Made by a program: the position numbers and the translations under genes
Notes under the pieces: model-generated
What the model was told of the DNA's origin: nothing
The model's input: only the letters and a program-made list of their open reading frames with translations
The model's database searches: none
Shown: piece by piece, positions 1 through 5,771 of the stretch
How positions within the stretch are numbered: position 1 is the stretch's first letter
Layout of the letters: every line of letters starts with the position of its first letter
Source of the DNA: Magnetococcales bacterium
GTDB lineage: Bacteria; Pseudomonadota; Magnetococcia; Magnetococcales; UBA8363
NCBI GenBank assembly: GCA_015232865.1
Contig: JADFYU010000067.1
Coordinates: 1-12,491 of the forward strand
Reading direction: 5' to 3'
Length of the DNA: 12,491 nucleotides

Positions 1-56
1 TGCTGTAACCCTTGGCTACAGTCCCGTGTACCGGGACGACAGAAACTACTCGTTTC
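1..56. other. Cluster of three small hairpins at the window edge
   Basis: Three inverted repeats follow one another: CTGTA (3-7) with TACAG (17-21), GTCCCG (21-26) with CGGGAC (32-37), and GAAAC (42-46) with GTTTC (52-56). No open frame explains them. Such density suggests a structured RNA or a leader, but the strand cannot be decided and the element may continue beyond base 1. On the minus strand it would lie downstream of the terminator-like hairpin at 78-112, so it could belong to a leftward unit outside the window. The hairpins are seen directly; a function is inference. Confidence 0.35.
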
Positions 57-77
57 AACCACCCCTTGCAAGTAAAA

Positions 78-112
78 TAATTAATAAAATGTGATTATTT
101 TAAAAGTCACAT
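78..112 (-). terminator. Probable terminator of the leftward ccsA/ypjD-like gene
   Basis: Read on the minus strand, ATGTGA (112-107) pairs with TCACAT (94-89) across a 12-base A/T-rich loop, followed by a T-rich tail (88 down to about 78). It lies about 65 bases beyond the stop codon of the minus-strand gene. The 6-bp stem is A/T-rich, so it would be a weak intrinsic terminator. It has no T tract in the plus direction. Confidence 0.35.
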
Positions 113-178
113 GAAAACAACAAGTTCTGGTTGGGTGTGTTGGCCGGCTAATTCTGGGAGCCATCTAGTGCGGGCGGA

Positions 179-985
179 TTAAAGAATAATGTCGGTGACA
201 AACTTGACTCCCAGAAATGCCAAAGCCAAAAACAGATAGCCCAATATTGTAAACTGCGAGGCCTTCTTGCCGCGCCATCCCCAGAGTCGATGGCCGAGCA
301 GCAGGGTGCCAAACAGTAACCAGGTGGCCCAGGTAAAGAGTACTTTATGACCAAAAATGAAGAGCTGGTCATATTGAAGGAAAGAGTAGACGGACCCGGT
401 CATGATGCTGAGTGATAGAAGGATAAAGCCCATGTTGACCATGAGAAACAAGGTCTCTTCGAGGGCGTAAAGAGGTGGCAGCATGTTGAAAAGTTTGCCA
501 AACCGTTTGGTTTTTAAAGCATGTTCCTGGAAGGCGTCCAACAGGGCCAGGATAGCGGCAATGCTTAACAGGCCGTAGGCCAGTAGGGAAAGGGCCAGAT
601 GGAATATAAGTACGGGATTGGTCAGGGTATGGATTTTTGGTTCGGTTGTTGGCAGCAGGAGGGCGGCCCCCAATGAAATGACCATGAACGGTAGTAACAG
701 CAGTCCGACCGATCGAGTGGTTTGCCTCTGTATTCGCCAACTGATCAGATAGAGAAGGCCCATGGCCAGGGCTGAAAGACTGAGAGCGGCCGTAAAGTTG
801 ACGGAAAGATTGTGTTGGGATAGAAAAGTTTGAACAGAAGCCGTACAGTGAGCGAGCCAGCCGGAAGCAACCAACCACCAGCCGGGTATGGACGGGTGGT
901 GGTGTCCGCGCAGATGGTTGTAGGTAATCAGTACCGCTGCACCGGAATAGGCGATAATGGCCCAGACAAAAAGGATGTCACCCAT
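179..985 (-). CDS. ypjD: CcsA/YpjD-family cytochrome c assembly-like membrane protein
   Basis: A polytopic inner-membrane protein of the CcsA/HemX/YpjD group. Relatives handle haem in cytochrome c maturation, but the precise job of YpjD-type members is not settled. About eight hydrophobic segments are visible, at roughly residues 3-23, 36-55, 65-83, 93-111, 125-149, 179-201, 215-231 and 245-262. Candidate haem-ligand histidines are H129 (in FHLALSLLAYG) and H213 (in FGHKVLF). The C-terminal GWRGKKAS followed by a last hydrophobic helix is typical of the family. The tryptophan-rich WWD haem-handling motif of true CcsA/CcmC is not visible, which favours YpjD. I chose the ATG at 985 because GGAG lies 6 bases ahead of it; the in-frame ATG at 1000 adds five residues but has no ribosome site. 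It is transcribed divergently from ispD. Confidence 0.85.
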   Translation of the reverse strand: MGDILFVWAIIAYSGAAVLITYNHLRGHHHPSIPGWWLVASGWLAHCTASVQTFLSQHNLSVNFTAALSLSALAMGLLYLISWRIQRQTTRSVGLLLLPFMVISLGAALLLPTTEPKIHTLTNPVLIFHLALSLLAYGLLSIAAILALLDAFQEHALKTKRFGKLFNMLPPLYALEETLFLMVNMGFILLSLSIMTGSVYSFLQYDQLFIFGHKVLFTWATWLLFGTLLLGHRLWGWRGKKASQFTILGYLFLALAFLGVKFVTDIIL

Positions 986-1104
986 TTTTTGCTCCGTCAT
1001 GATATCAACAAGGTTGGACTTGAACAGTGGAATTTGGGTGTACCTGAATTCCGCTGGTTTTATAAGGCTGATCTTTACTATACACCTTGAATGGAAATAA
1101 CGAC

Positions 1105-1818
1105 ATGATCAAGAGAGATTTAATCACCTTCCTCGTCGTTGCGGCCGGACGAGGTCAACGTTTTGGCCCGGATTTGCCGAAACAGTACCAGTTGTTGGCC
1201 GGGCGGCCCATCTTGTGGCACACATTCAAAGCGTTGCAGGAACATCCACTGGTTGGAAAAATCGTTCCCATTATTGCCAAAGAGGGGCAGGAGCTTTGGC
1301 GGAAGGTGATGGGGCCTGAAATATCCGGTTTTTCAAAACTTGCTCAGCCGGTAGCAGGCGGGTCGGAACGGCAACTTTCTGTGGCCAACGGTCTGGCCTC
1401 CTTAAGTCTGGATGACGATCAATGGGTGGCCATCCATGATGGCGTTCGTCCCCTGGTCAGCCATTCCCAACTGGATCGGTTGTTTGATGCACGTCAGGCC
1501 GGGCGGGCCTTTTTATCGGCCATACCGGCAAACGATACGGTTAAACAGGTTGGAAACGAGGGGCGGGTTGAACGGACGTTAAACCGGGATTTGATTTGGT
1601 TGGCTCAGACACCGCAAATGTTTCAATTCGGTTTGATTATGTCCGCTCACAAGCAGGCAAAAGAGGCGGGGTTTGTCGGAACGGACGACGTTTCTCTGAT
1701 TGAGTGGATGGGAGAGTCGGTCCAGGTGGTGATGGGGGATGGAGCCAATATCAAAATCACCCGACCAGCCGACCTGCTTCTGGCTGAAGCGTTGTTGGCG
1801 GAAAGGACGGAGGGATAA
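1105..1818 (+). CDS. ispD: 2-C-methyl-D-erythritol 4-phosphate cytidylyltransferase
   Basis: IspD transfers CMP from CTP to 2-C-methyl-D-erythritol 4-phosphate, the third step of the MEP isoprenoid pathway, in the cytoplasm. The 237-residue product has normal family length. The N-terminal nucleotide-binding signature is VVAAGRGQRFG (about residues 11-21); R19 and K26 (in LPKQY) match the conserved catalytic Arg and Lys. Other family blocks are GGSERQLSVANGL, IHDGVRPLV, LAQTPQMF, TDDVSLIE and the closing GDGANIKITRPADL. The aspartate-arginine block reads HDGVRP instead of the common HDAARP, a mild substitution that keeps D and R. I start at ATG 1105, with GGA 9 bases upstream; a TTG at 1087 would add six residues without clear support. 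ispF follows after 4 bases, so the two are surely co-transcribed. Confidence 0.95.
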   Translation: MIKRDLITFLVVAAGRGQRFGPDLPKQYQLLAGRPILWHTFKALQEHPLVGKIVPIIAKEGQELWRKVMGPEISGFSKLAQPVAGGSERQLSVANGLASLSLDDDQWVAIHDGVRPLVSHSQLDRLFDARQAGRAFLSAIPANDTVKQVGNEGRVERTLNRDLIWLAQTPQMFQFGLIMSAHKQAKEAGFVGTDDVSLIEWMGESVQVVMGDGANIKITRPADLLLAEALLAERTEG

Positions 1819-1822
1819 TTAA

Positions 1823-2308
1823 ATGGATATGCGGGTTGGGCAGGGGTTTGATGTTCATCGTTGGGCGGAGGGACGGGCGCTCCGTCTGGGTGGGGTGGAT
1901 ATACCCTATCACTTGGGATTGTTGGGTCATTCGGACGCAGATGTTTTGCTTCACGCCCTTATGGATGCACTGTTGGGAGCAGCGGGGATGGGGGATATTG
2001 GTCGGCATTTTCCCGACTCGGATGCCCGTTATAAAGGGATCGACAGTTGCGATTTGTTGCGACAGGTTGTCGCGAACCTGATCGGTGAGGCTTGGCAGGT
2101 TGTCAACGTGGATGCGACCGTCATCTGTCAGCAGCCCCGATTGGCCGCACATATTCCAGCCATGGAGCGAACCATCTCCTCAATTTTGAAGGTTTCCGAT
2201 TCAATGATCAACATCAAGGCGACCACCACGGAAGGATTGGGATTTACCGGTCGGGAAGAGGGGGTTGCCGCTCAAGCCATCGTCTTGTTGACCCGATTGC
2301 GGGCTTGA
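1823..2308 (+). CDS. ispF: 2-C-methyl-D-erythritol 2,4-cyclodiphosphate synthase
   Basis: IspF cyclises CDP-methylerythritol 2-phosphate to the 2,4-cyclodiphosphate with release of CMP, the fifth MEP-pathway step; the family is a homotrimer with a divalent metal at each active site. The 161-residue product has the usual length. The metal ligands are in place: D10 and H12 in GFDVHR, and H44 in GHSDADVLLHALMDALLG. GDIGRHFPDSD and the substrate-binding KATTTEGLGFTGREEGVAA block follow. A strong ribosome site, GGAGGG (1809-1814), sits inside the end of ispD, 8 bases before the ATG, suggesting coupled translation. IspD and IspF are adjacent but separate, unlike the fused enzyme of many Alphaproteobacteria. 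Confidence 0.97.
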   Translation: MDMRVGQGFDVHRWAEGRALRLGGVDIPYHLGLLGHSDADVLLHALMDALLGAAGMGDIGRHFPDSDARYKGIDSCDLLRQVVANLIGEAWQVVNVDATVICQQPRLAAHIPAMERTISSILKVSDSMINIKATTTEGLGFTGREEGVAAQAIVLLTRLRA

Positions 2309-2380
2309 TTGCTGTTTTTTGCAAAACATTGTTGTTTATCAATACATTTTTAACTTTTCAAAAAGGGTGTTCTAGTCGGC

Positions 2381-2408
2381 TTGTATCAGATCCTTTGTTG
2401 CTTATAAT
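2381..2408 (+). promoter_or_regulatory. Candidate sigma-70 promoter for argS
   Basis: TTGTAT (2381-2386) and a perfect TATAAT (2403-2408) are separated by 16 bases in the A/T-rich gap after ispF. Transcription would begin near 2415, giving argS and the SPOR gene a leader of about 124 bases. The -35 matches consensus at only three positions, so the call rests mainly on the -10 and its placement. Confidence 0.45.
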
Positions 2409-2414
2409 GTTAAG

Positions 2415-2538
2415 AAAAAACATGGAGGATTGAAGCGGAATCGGTTTCCGGTTACGTTGGCAGATTCGAATGGAGTGACTGATCGGGTTGCTTCGTGCTC
2501 GCCAAGCGAGAGATTGACATTTATCCCAGAGGTGTGTT
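2415..2538 (+). other. argS leader with two small hairpins
   Basis: The presumed transcribed leader contains CGGAA (2436-2440) paired with TTCCG (2446-2450), and CTCGC (2498-2502) paired with GCGAG (2506-2510). The second hairpin ends 18 bases ahead of the AGAGG ribosome site (2528-2532) of argS. Neither is followed by a T tract, so I see no attenuator terminator. No known riboswitch or T-box pattern is recognisable. Confidence 0.3.
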
Positions 2539-4248
2539 GTGCGGCGTATTATTGAGCAGTTGGTTCAGGGAATCGTTCAGCAGTTGCTTCGAGAGGGGGT
2601 TCTGCCTCCCGGAGAGTTGCCGGAATATAAGGTGGAGCGACCTCGGGAGAAATCCCATGGAGATTTTTCGACCAATGCTGCCCTGGTTTTTTCCCGTTTT
2701 GCCAAAATGAAACCACGGGACCTGGCGGAAAAAATGGTGGCATCCCTGCCTTTGGATCAACAAGAGGTGGATCGTTGGGAGGTGGCCGGGCCGGGTTTTA
2801 TCAATTTTCACATTTCAGCCTCTCGTATTCGGCAGTTGATACCCGATATCCTGACGGCGGGCAACCGTTATGGTCTCAGTCAGGTCGGTTCCGGTCGTCG
2901 GGTGCAGGTGGAGTTTGTCTCGGCCAACCCGACCGGTCCCATGCATGTCGGTCATGGGCGGGGTGCGGTGATGGGCGATGTCATCGCCAGCCTGTTCGAT
3001 GTGACCGGGCATACGGTCGAACGGGAGTATTACATCAACGATGCCGGCGCGCAGGTCGGAGTGCTCGGGCGATCGGTCTTGTTGCGCTATCGTGCTCTTT
3101 TTGGTCACGATATCGTCATGCCGCAGAACAGTTATCCGGCAGAATATGTCATTGATATTGCGCGAGCGCTCCGCGATCGCGATGGGGACCGTTGGCTGGT
3201 GGCCTCAGAAAACCTGGATTCATCCATCCCGTCTGAAGTCGTCTCTTTTGCCATGGAACAGGTTCTGGGCTGGATTCGCTCGGAACTGGCTTCCATCCAT
3301 ATTCACTTTGACAGTTGGTTTTCAGAACAATCCTTGCACGAGCAAGGCAAGATCGAGATGGTCATCTCCCGGTTGGCGGAAAAAGACTTGATTTATGAAG
3401 GGGTGTTGCCCCCCCCAAAAGGAAAATTGTTGGAGGATTGGGAGTCCAGGCCGCAATTGTTGTTTAAATCGACGGATTTTGGCGATACGGTTGACCGGCC
3501 TCTCAAAAAATCGGATGGCTCTGCCACCTATTTTTCGGCAGATATCGCCTATCACCTGGATAAGGCGGAGCGAGGCTTTGACCAACTGATCGATATCTGG
3601 GGTGCTGACCATGGCGGTTATGTCAAACGGGTGAAGGCCGCTTTGACGGCGCTGACGGGCAAAAAACACCTGCTGGATGTCGAGTTGGTCCAGATGGTTA
3701 ATCTGGTTCGGGGTGGGAAGCCGGTCAAAATGTCAAAACGGGACGGAACCTTTGTCACCCTGAAAGAGGTGGTCGAGGAGGTTGGCAGTGATGCGGTCCG
3801 TTTTCAGTTTCTAACCCGATCTGGTGGCGCACCTTTGGATTTTGATCTGGAGTTGGCTGTCAGTAACAGTAACGAAAATCCGGTTTATTATGTGCAGTAT
3901 GCCCATGCGCGGATTTTTTCAATTTATCGTCAAGTGACAGAAAAAGGGTTGTCCTTGGAAGAGGGGGATTTGTCCCGGTTGGAGAGCGAATCGGAATTGA
4001 GTCTGATTCGGCTGTTGGGAGCCTACCCGGAGCTGTTGGAAGGGGCCGCAGCCAATCGGGAGCCGCATCGGGTGCCCTATTATCTGATGGAGTTGGCTTC
4101 GGCTTTTCACACCTTTTATAACAGCCATCGGATTTTGGATGAAGATACGGCTTTGATGGGGGCGCGGCTGACTTTGATTTCAGCCGTTCGTCAGGTTTTG
4201 GCAAACGGTTTGCGTTTATTGGGTGTTTCAGCTCCGGAAAAAATGTGA
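2539..4248 (+). CDS. argS: Arginyl-tRNA synthetase
   Basis: ArgS is the class I aminoacyl-tRNA synthetase that charges tRNA-Arg with arginine in the cytoplasm. The 569-residue product has normal length. The N-terminal ArgS-specific domain (about residues 1-110) precedes the Rossmann catalytic core with SANPTGPMHVGHGRG, whose HIGH motif reads HVGH (136-139). WGADHGGYVKR is a conserved core block, and the KMSK loop is present as KMSKRDGT (397-404). The C-terminal DALR anticodon-binding domain starts near residue 450 (YYVQYAHARI) and ends with the family-typical LGVSAPEKM. The start is GTG, the first start codon after an in-frame TGA at 2515, with AGAGG 6 bases upstream. A run of eight C (3409-3416) encodes part of a Pro stretch. 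The stop overlaps the start of the next gene by 4 bases. Confidence 0.97.
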   Translation: MRRIIEQLVQGIVQQLLREGVLPPGELPEYKVERPREKSHGDFSTNAALVFSRFAKMKPRDLAEKMVASLPLDQQEVDRWEVAGPGFINFHISASRIRQLIPDILTAGNRYGLSQVGSGRRVQVEFVSANPTGPMHVGHGRGAVMGDVIASLFDVTGHTVEREYYINDAGAQVGVLGRSVLLRYRALFGHDIVMPQNSYPAEYVIDIARALRDRDGDRWLVASENLDSSIPSEVVSFAMEQVLGWIRSELASIHIHFDSWFSEQSLHEQGKIEMVISRLAEKDLIYEGVLPPPKGKLLEDWESRPQLLFKSTDFGDTVDRPLKKSDGSATYFSADIAYHLDKAERGFDQLIDIWGADHGGYVKRVKAALTALTGKKHLLDVELVQMVNLVRGGKPVKMSKRDGTFVTLKEVVEEVGSDAVRFQFLTRSGGAPLDFDLELAVSNSNENPVYYVQYAHARIFSIYRQVTEKGLSLEEGDLSRLESESELSLIRLLGAYPELLEGAAANREPHRVPYYLMELASAFHTFYNSHRILDEDTALMGARLTLISAVRQVLANGLRLLGVSAPEKM

Positions 4249-5141
4249 CTACACCACGGTATCCTACTTCAGCTAAATATAGACGGCACAAACCAAAATC
4301 CTATCTGGTTCCGGCCTTGATGGGGTTGTTGTTTGGCGGTGGTTTTTTTGTGCTGGCTCAATTTTTCGGCTCCGATGAAAAACCCTTGAAGGCGATTCCT
4401 CTTGCTGAAAATCAGGTTGGGGAAGAAAAAAAACCGGTAGAGAGTCAAATTGTTCCTGAGGGCGAAGATTCCAGTCAAACGCGGGTTTCATTGAGCCCGA
4501 TGGTGCGTCCGGTATCGAAGAATAACAGTGTCACCCAGAAAAGCAGTTTGCTCCCACCGACACCAGCCGTCAATTCTGCTCCGATGAAGGGGCAGTTCTC
4601 GGAAAAATTGACCTTTACCCGTGCTGATCTGGACGGTCATGCGTATGAGTCAGCCACGGAGGAGTTGGTGGACTCGGACGAGCCTGTATCGGTTGAGGTG
4701 CCATCGGCCCCCAGTGGTTTGGCCCCGCGCACCAAAGACCCGGATATTGAAATCACCTTCTATGAGGAGTTTCCTCGGCGAAAGATTGTCGTACCGAAAA
4801 AGTTGGATGAAGAGGATGACGCGTTTCTTTCCGCTCAGAATCTTATCGAAAAATCAAATACCAACAGCCGGCGACCCCTGCCACCTCCACCCGGCAGTGA
4901 TCTACTCGGAATTTATCAGGTTCAGTTGGTTATCTTTTCAAGCCAGCAACGGGCTGATGATGTTGTGAAAGTCCTGCGTCAGCAGCGGGCTCCGGCTTAC
5001 TCGGTCATGGTCAGCGGAGCCAAAGATGTTTTTTATCGGGTTCGGCTTGGTCCGTTTTCATCCCAGGCTGAGGCGAAGTGGGCTATGGGGCGTTGGAAAA
5101 TCAAGGGCAGTTCCCCACTTATCTTGCGTCAGCGTCCCTAG
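4245..5141 (+). CDS. Membrane-anchored SPOR-domain protein
   Basis: SPOR domains bind denuded glycan strands of septal peptidoglycan, so a role at the division site or in cell-wall remodelling is inferred. The 298-residue product has a short basic cytoplasmic tail, one membrane segment (about residues 20-41, LVPALMGLLFGGGFFVLAQF), a long periplasmic linker rich in Pro, Ser and acidic residues (42-215), and a C-terminal SPOR domain (about 222-296) with YQVQLVIFSS and YRVRLGPFSSQAEA marking its two half-repeats. A segment near 167-178 (DIEITFYEEFPR) resembles the short motif ahead of SPOR domains in FtsN/DedD-like proteins. The GTG start shares GTGA with the argS stop. argS followed by a SPOR gene is a known arrangement in several Proteobacteria. 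It could be an FtsN analogue, but the sequence does not prove that. Confidence 0.85.
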   Translation: MTTPRYPTSAKYRRHKPKSYLVPALMGLLFGGGFFVLAQFFGSDEKPLKAIPLAENQVGEEKKPVESQIVPEGEDSSQTRVSLSPMVRPVSKNNSVTQKSSLLPPTPAVNSAPMKGQFSEKLTFTRADLDGHAYESATEELVDSDEPVSVEVPSAPSGLAPRTKDPDIEITFYEEFPRRKIVVPKKLDEEDDAFLSAQNLIEKSNTNSRRPLPPPPGSDLLGIYQVQLVIFSSQQRADDVVKVLRQQRAPAYSVMVSGAKDVFYRVRLGPFSSQAEAKWAMGRWKIKGSSPLILRQRP

Positions 5142-5143
5142 GA

Positions 5144-5156
5144 GCCGTCAGACGGC
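5144..5156 (+). terminator. Short hairpin just after the SPOR gene
   Basis: GCCGTC and GACGGC form a 13-base palindrome around a single A, two bases after the TAG stop. As RNA it gives a 5-bp G/C stem with a 3-base loop followed by only three T. It may act as a weak terminator or as 3'-end protection. Confidence 0.35.
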
Positions 5157-5246
5157 TTTGCCGCATTGAGTTCCCGTGAACCAGATCGATTTTTCCAAAA
5201 ACGGCTGTTGTGAATACGCATCATACGTGCGCTCTTGCGCATAAAG

Positions 5247-5265
5247 AGGAAAGGTTCCCTTTTTT
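5247..5265 (+). terminator. Possible terminator hairpin with six T
   Basis: AGGAAAGG (5247-5254) pairs with CCTTTTTT (5258-5265) across a 3-base loop, using two G-U pairs. The T run is partly consumed by the stem, so strength is doubtful. It lies about 105 bases beyond the SPOR stop and could end the argS-SPOR transcript. Confidence 0.3.
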
Positions 5266-5453
5266 GTGCGAAAGCTCTACACTTGGTTTGAATATAGGCG
5301 CAATCAACAGTTTCATTATGTTTATTGGTAGTCCAGGAGCATCAGGCTACTTCAAGATGATTCAGCGTAAGAAATTTTTTGATTCTCTGTATAAAGATCC
5401 ATGAAAAATCAGGGTCCGATCTCTATTCTGAAAACAAACAGCTCTGAAGGCTC

Positions 5454-5626
5454 TTTAATCTAAATTCGGCAGTTGAACGGATGTATATGGTCCAACCTGT
5501 TGATTAACCAGGATAATTGAAAAAAAACCATGTCACCGATCAGGTGGCTACGTTTTGTTCCGATTCACCAGGCAAACCAATATCTTGCACCGGCCTGACC
5601 CGTTCAACCGCCGATTTCAGGTGTAA
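5454..5626. repeat. Long symmetric imperfect inverted repeat (rod-like element)
   Basis: Every base i in the left arm was compared with base 11080-i in the right arm. Over 5463-5537 against 5543-5617, 49 of 75 positions are Watson-Crick and 4 are G-U, with no insertion or deletion. Chance would give about a quarter. Pairing continues more weakly out to 5454/5626. The outer arm has a perfect 9-bp block, GTTGAACGG (5472-5480) with CCGTTCAAC (5600-5608), flanked by CGGC/GCCG. The apex is CACC (5534-5537), loop GATCA, GGTG (5543-5546). Mismatches sit in symmetric internal loops, the largest being 5483-5487 opposite 5593-5597. It could be a structured non-coding RNA of about 170 bases, a decayed palindromic mobile repeat, or a DNA-level signal. 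The symmetry is seen directly; any function is unknown. Confidence 0.8.
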
Positions 5627-5670
5627 AGTTGATTGATGGGGGAAATGACTGGACCGTTTCTCGCTCATGG

Positions 5671-5699
5671 TTGACAAAACACCCGGTTTCCTTGATACA
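5671..5699 (+). promoter_or_regulatory. Candidate gltB promoter, distal
   Basis: A perfect TTGACA (5671-5676) is followed after 17 bases by GATACA (5694-5699), a poor -10 with three matches. It would give a gltB leader of about 65 bases. The -35 and spacing are good; the -10 weakness suggests it may need an activator or is not used. Confidence 0.4.
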
Positions 5700-5713
5700 C
5701 TGAGACTTCCGAC

Positions 5714-5744
5714 TTGGCGTTAGGGGGTCGTGTGGACTTATAAT
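5714..5744 (+). promoter_or_regulatory. Candidate gltB promoter, proximal
   Basis: A perfect TATAAT (5739-5744) lies 27 bases before the gltB ATG. The best -35 is TTGGCG (5714-5719), 19 bases upstream, which is longer than ideal. Transcription would start near 5751, just ahead of the AAGG ribosome site at 5759-5762. Confidence 0.4.
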
Positions 5745-5771
5745 TTATCTGAAAGAGCAAGGTAGTATTCT

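Larger units (their letters stand above)
5142..5771. other. 630-base gap between the SPOR gene and gltB
   Basis: I see no convincing protein gene here. A 64-codon GTG-started frame at 5210-5404 lacks a ribosome site and any recognisable motif. The gap contains two terminator-like hairpins (5144-5156 and 5247-5265), a long symmetric inverted repeat (5454-5626), and two promoter-like arrangements near gltB (5671-5699 and 5714-5744). The stretch 5266-5453 shows nothing I can name, apart from a TATAAA at 5390-5395 without a good -35 box. Confidence 0.7.

Noticed and set aside
89..112. CRP-like operator TGTGA...TCACA
   Set aside because: The half-sites are 12 bases apart instead of 6, and the element lies downstream of a gene with a T-rich tail, so a terminator fits better.
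1087..1104. Upstream TTG start for ispD
   Set aside because: It adds six residues without a ribosome site and without family support; ATG 1105 places the nucleotide-binding motif at the usual distance.
2430..2555. 41-codon leader peptide overlapping the argS start
   Set aside because: The possible TTG and GTG starts have no properly spaced ribosome site, and there is no run of arginine codons to suggest attenuation.
5210..5404. 64-codon GTG-started frame in the gap before gltB
   Set aside because: It has no ribosome site, no recognisable domain, and unremarkable composition; it is probably a chance frame.
5472..5608. Integron attC site, because GTTGAAC and GTTCAAC resemble the GTTRRRY and RYYYAAC core boxes
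   Set aside because: The boxes are in the wrong order: attC has RYYYAAC on the left and GTTRRRY on the right. No integrase or cassette gene is present.
5596..5616. tRNA T-arm-like GTTCAAC
   Set aside because: The flanking bases do not form a T stem, and no acceptor or anticodon arm is present; the bases belong to the inverted repeat.
5454..5626. Identification of the rod as 6S RNA
   Set aside because: The size and rod shape fit, but I cannot find the conserved central-bubble sequences, and 6S genes are usually beside zapA, further right than this.
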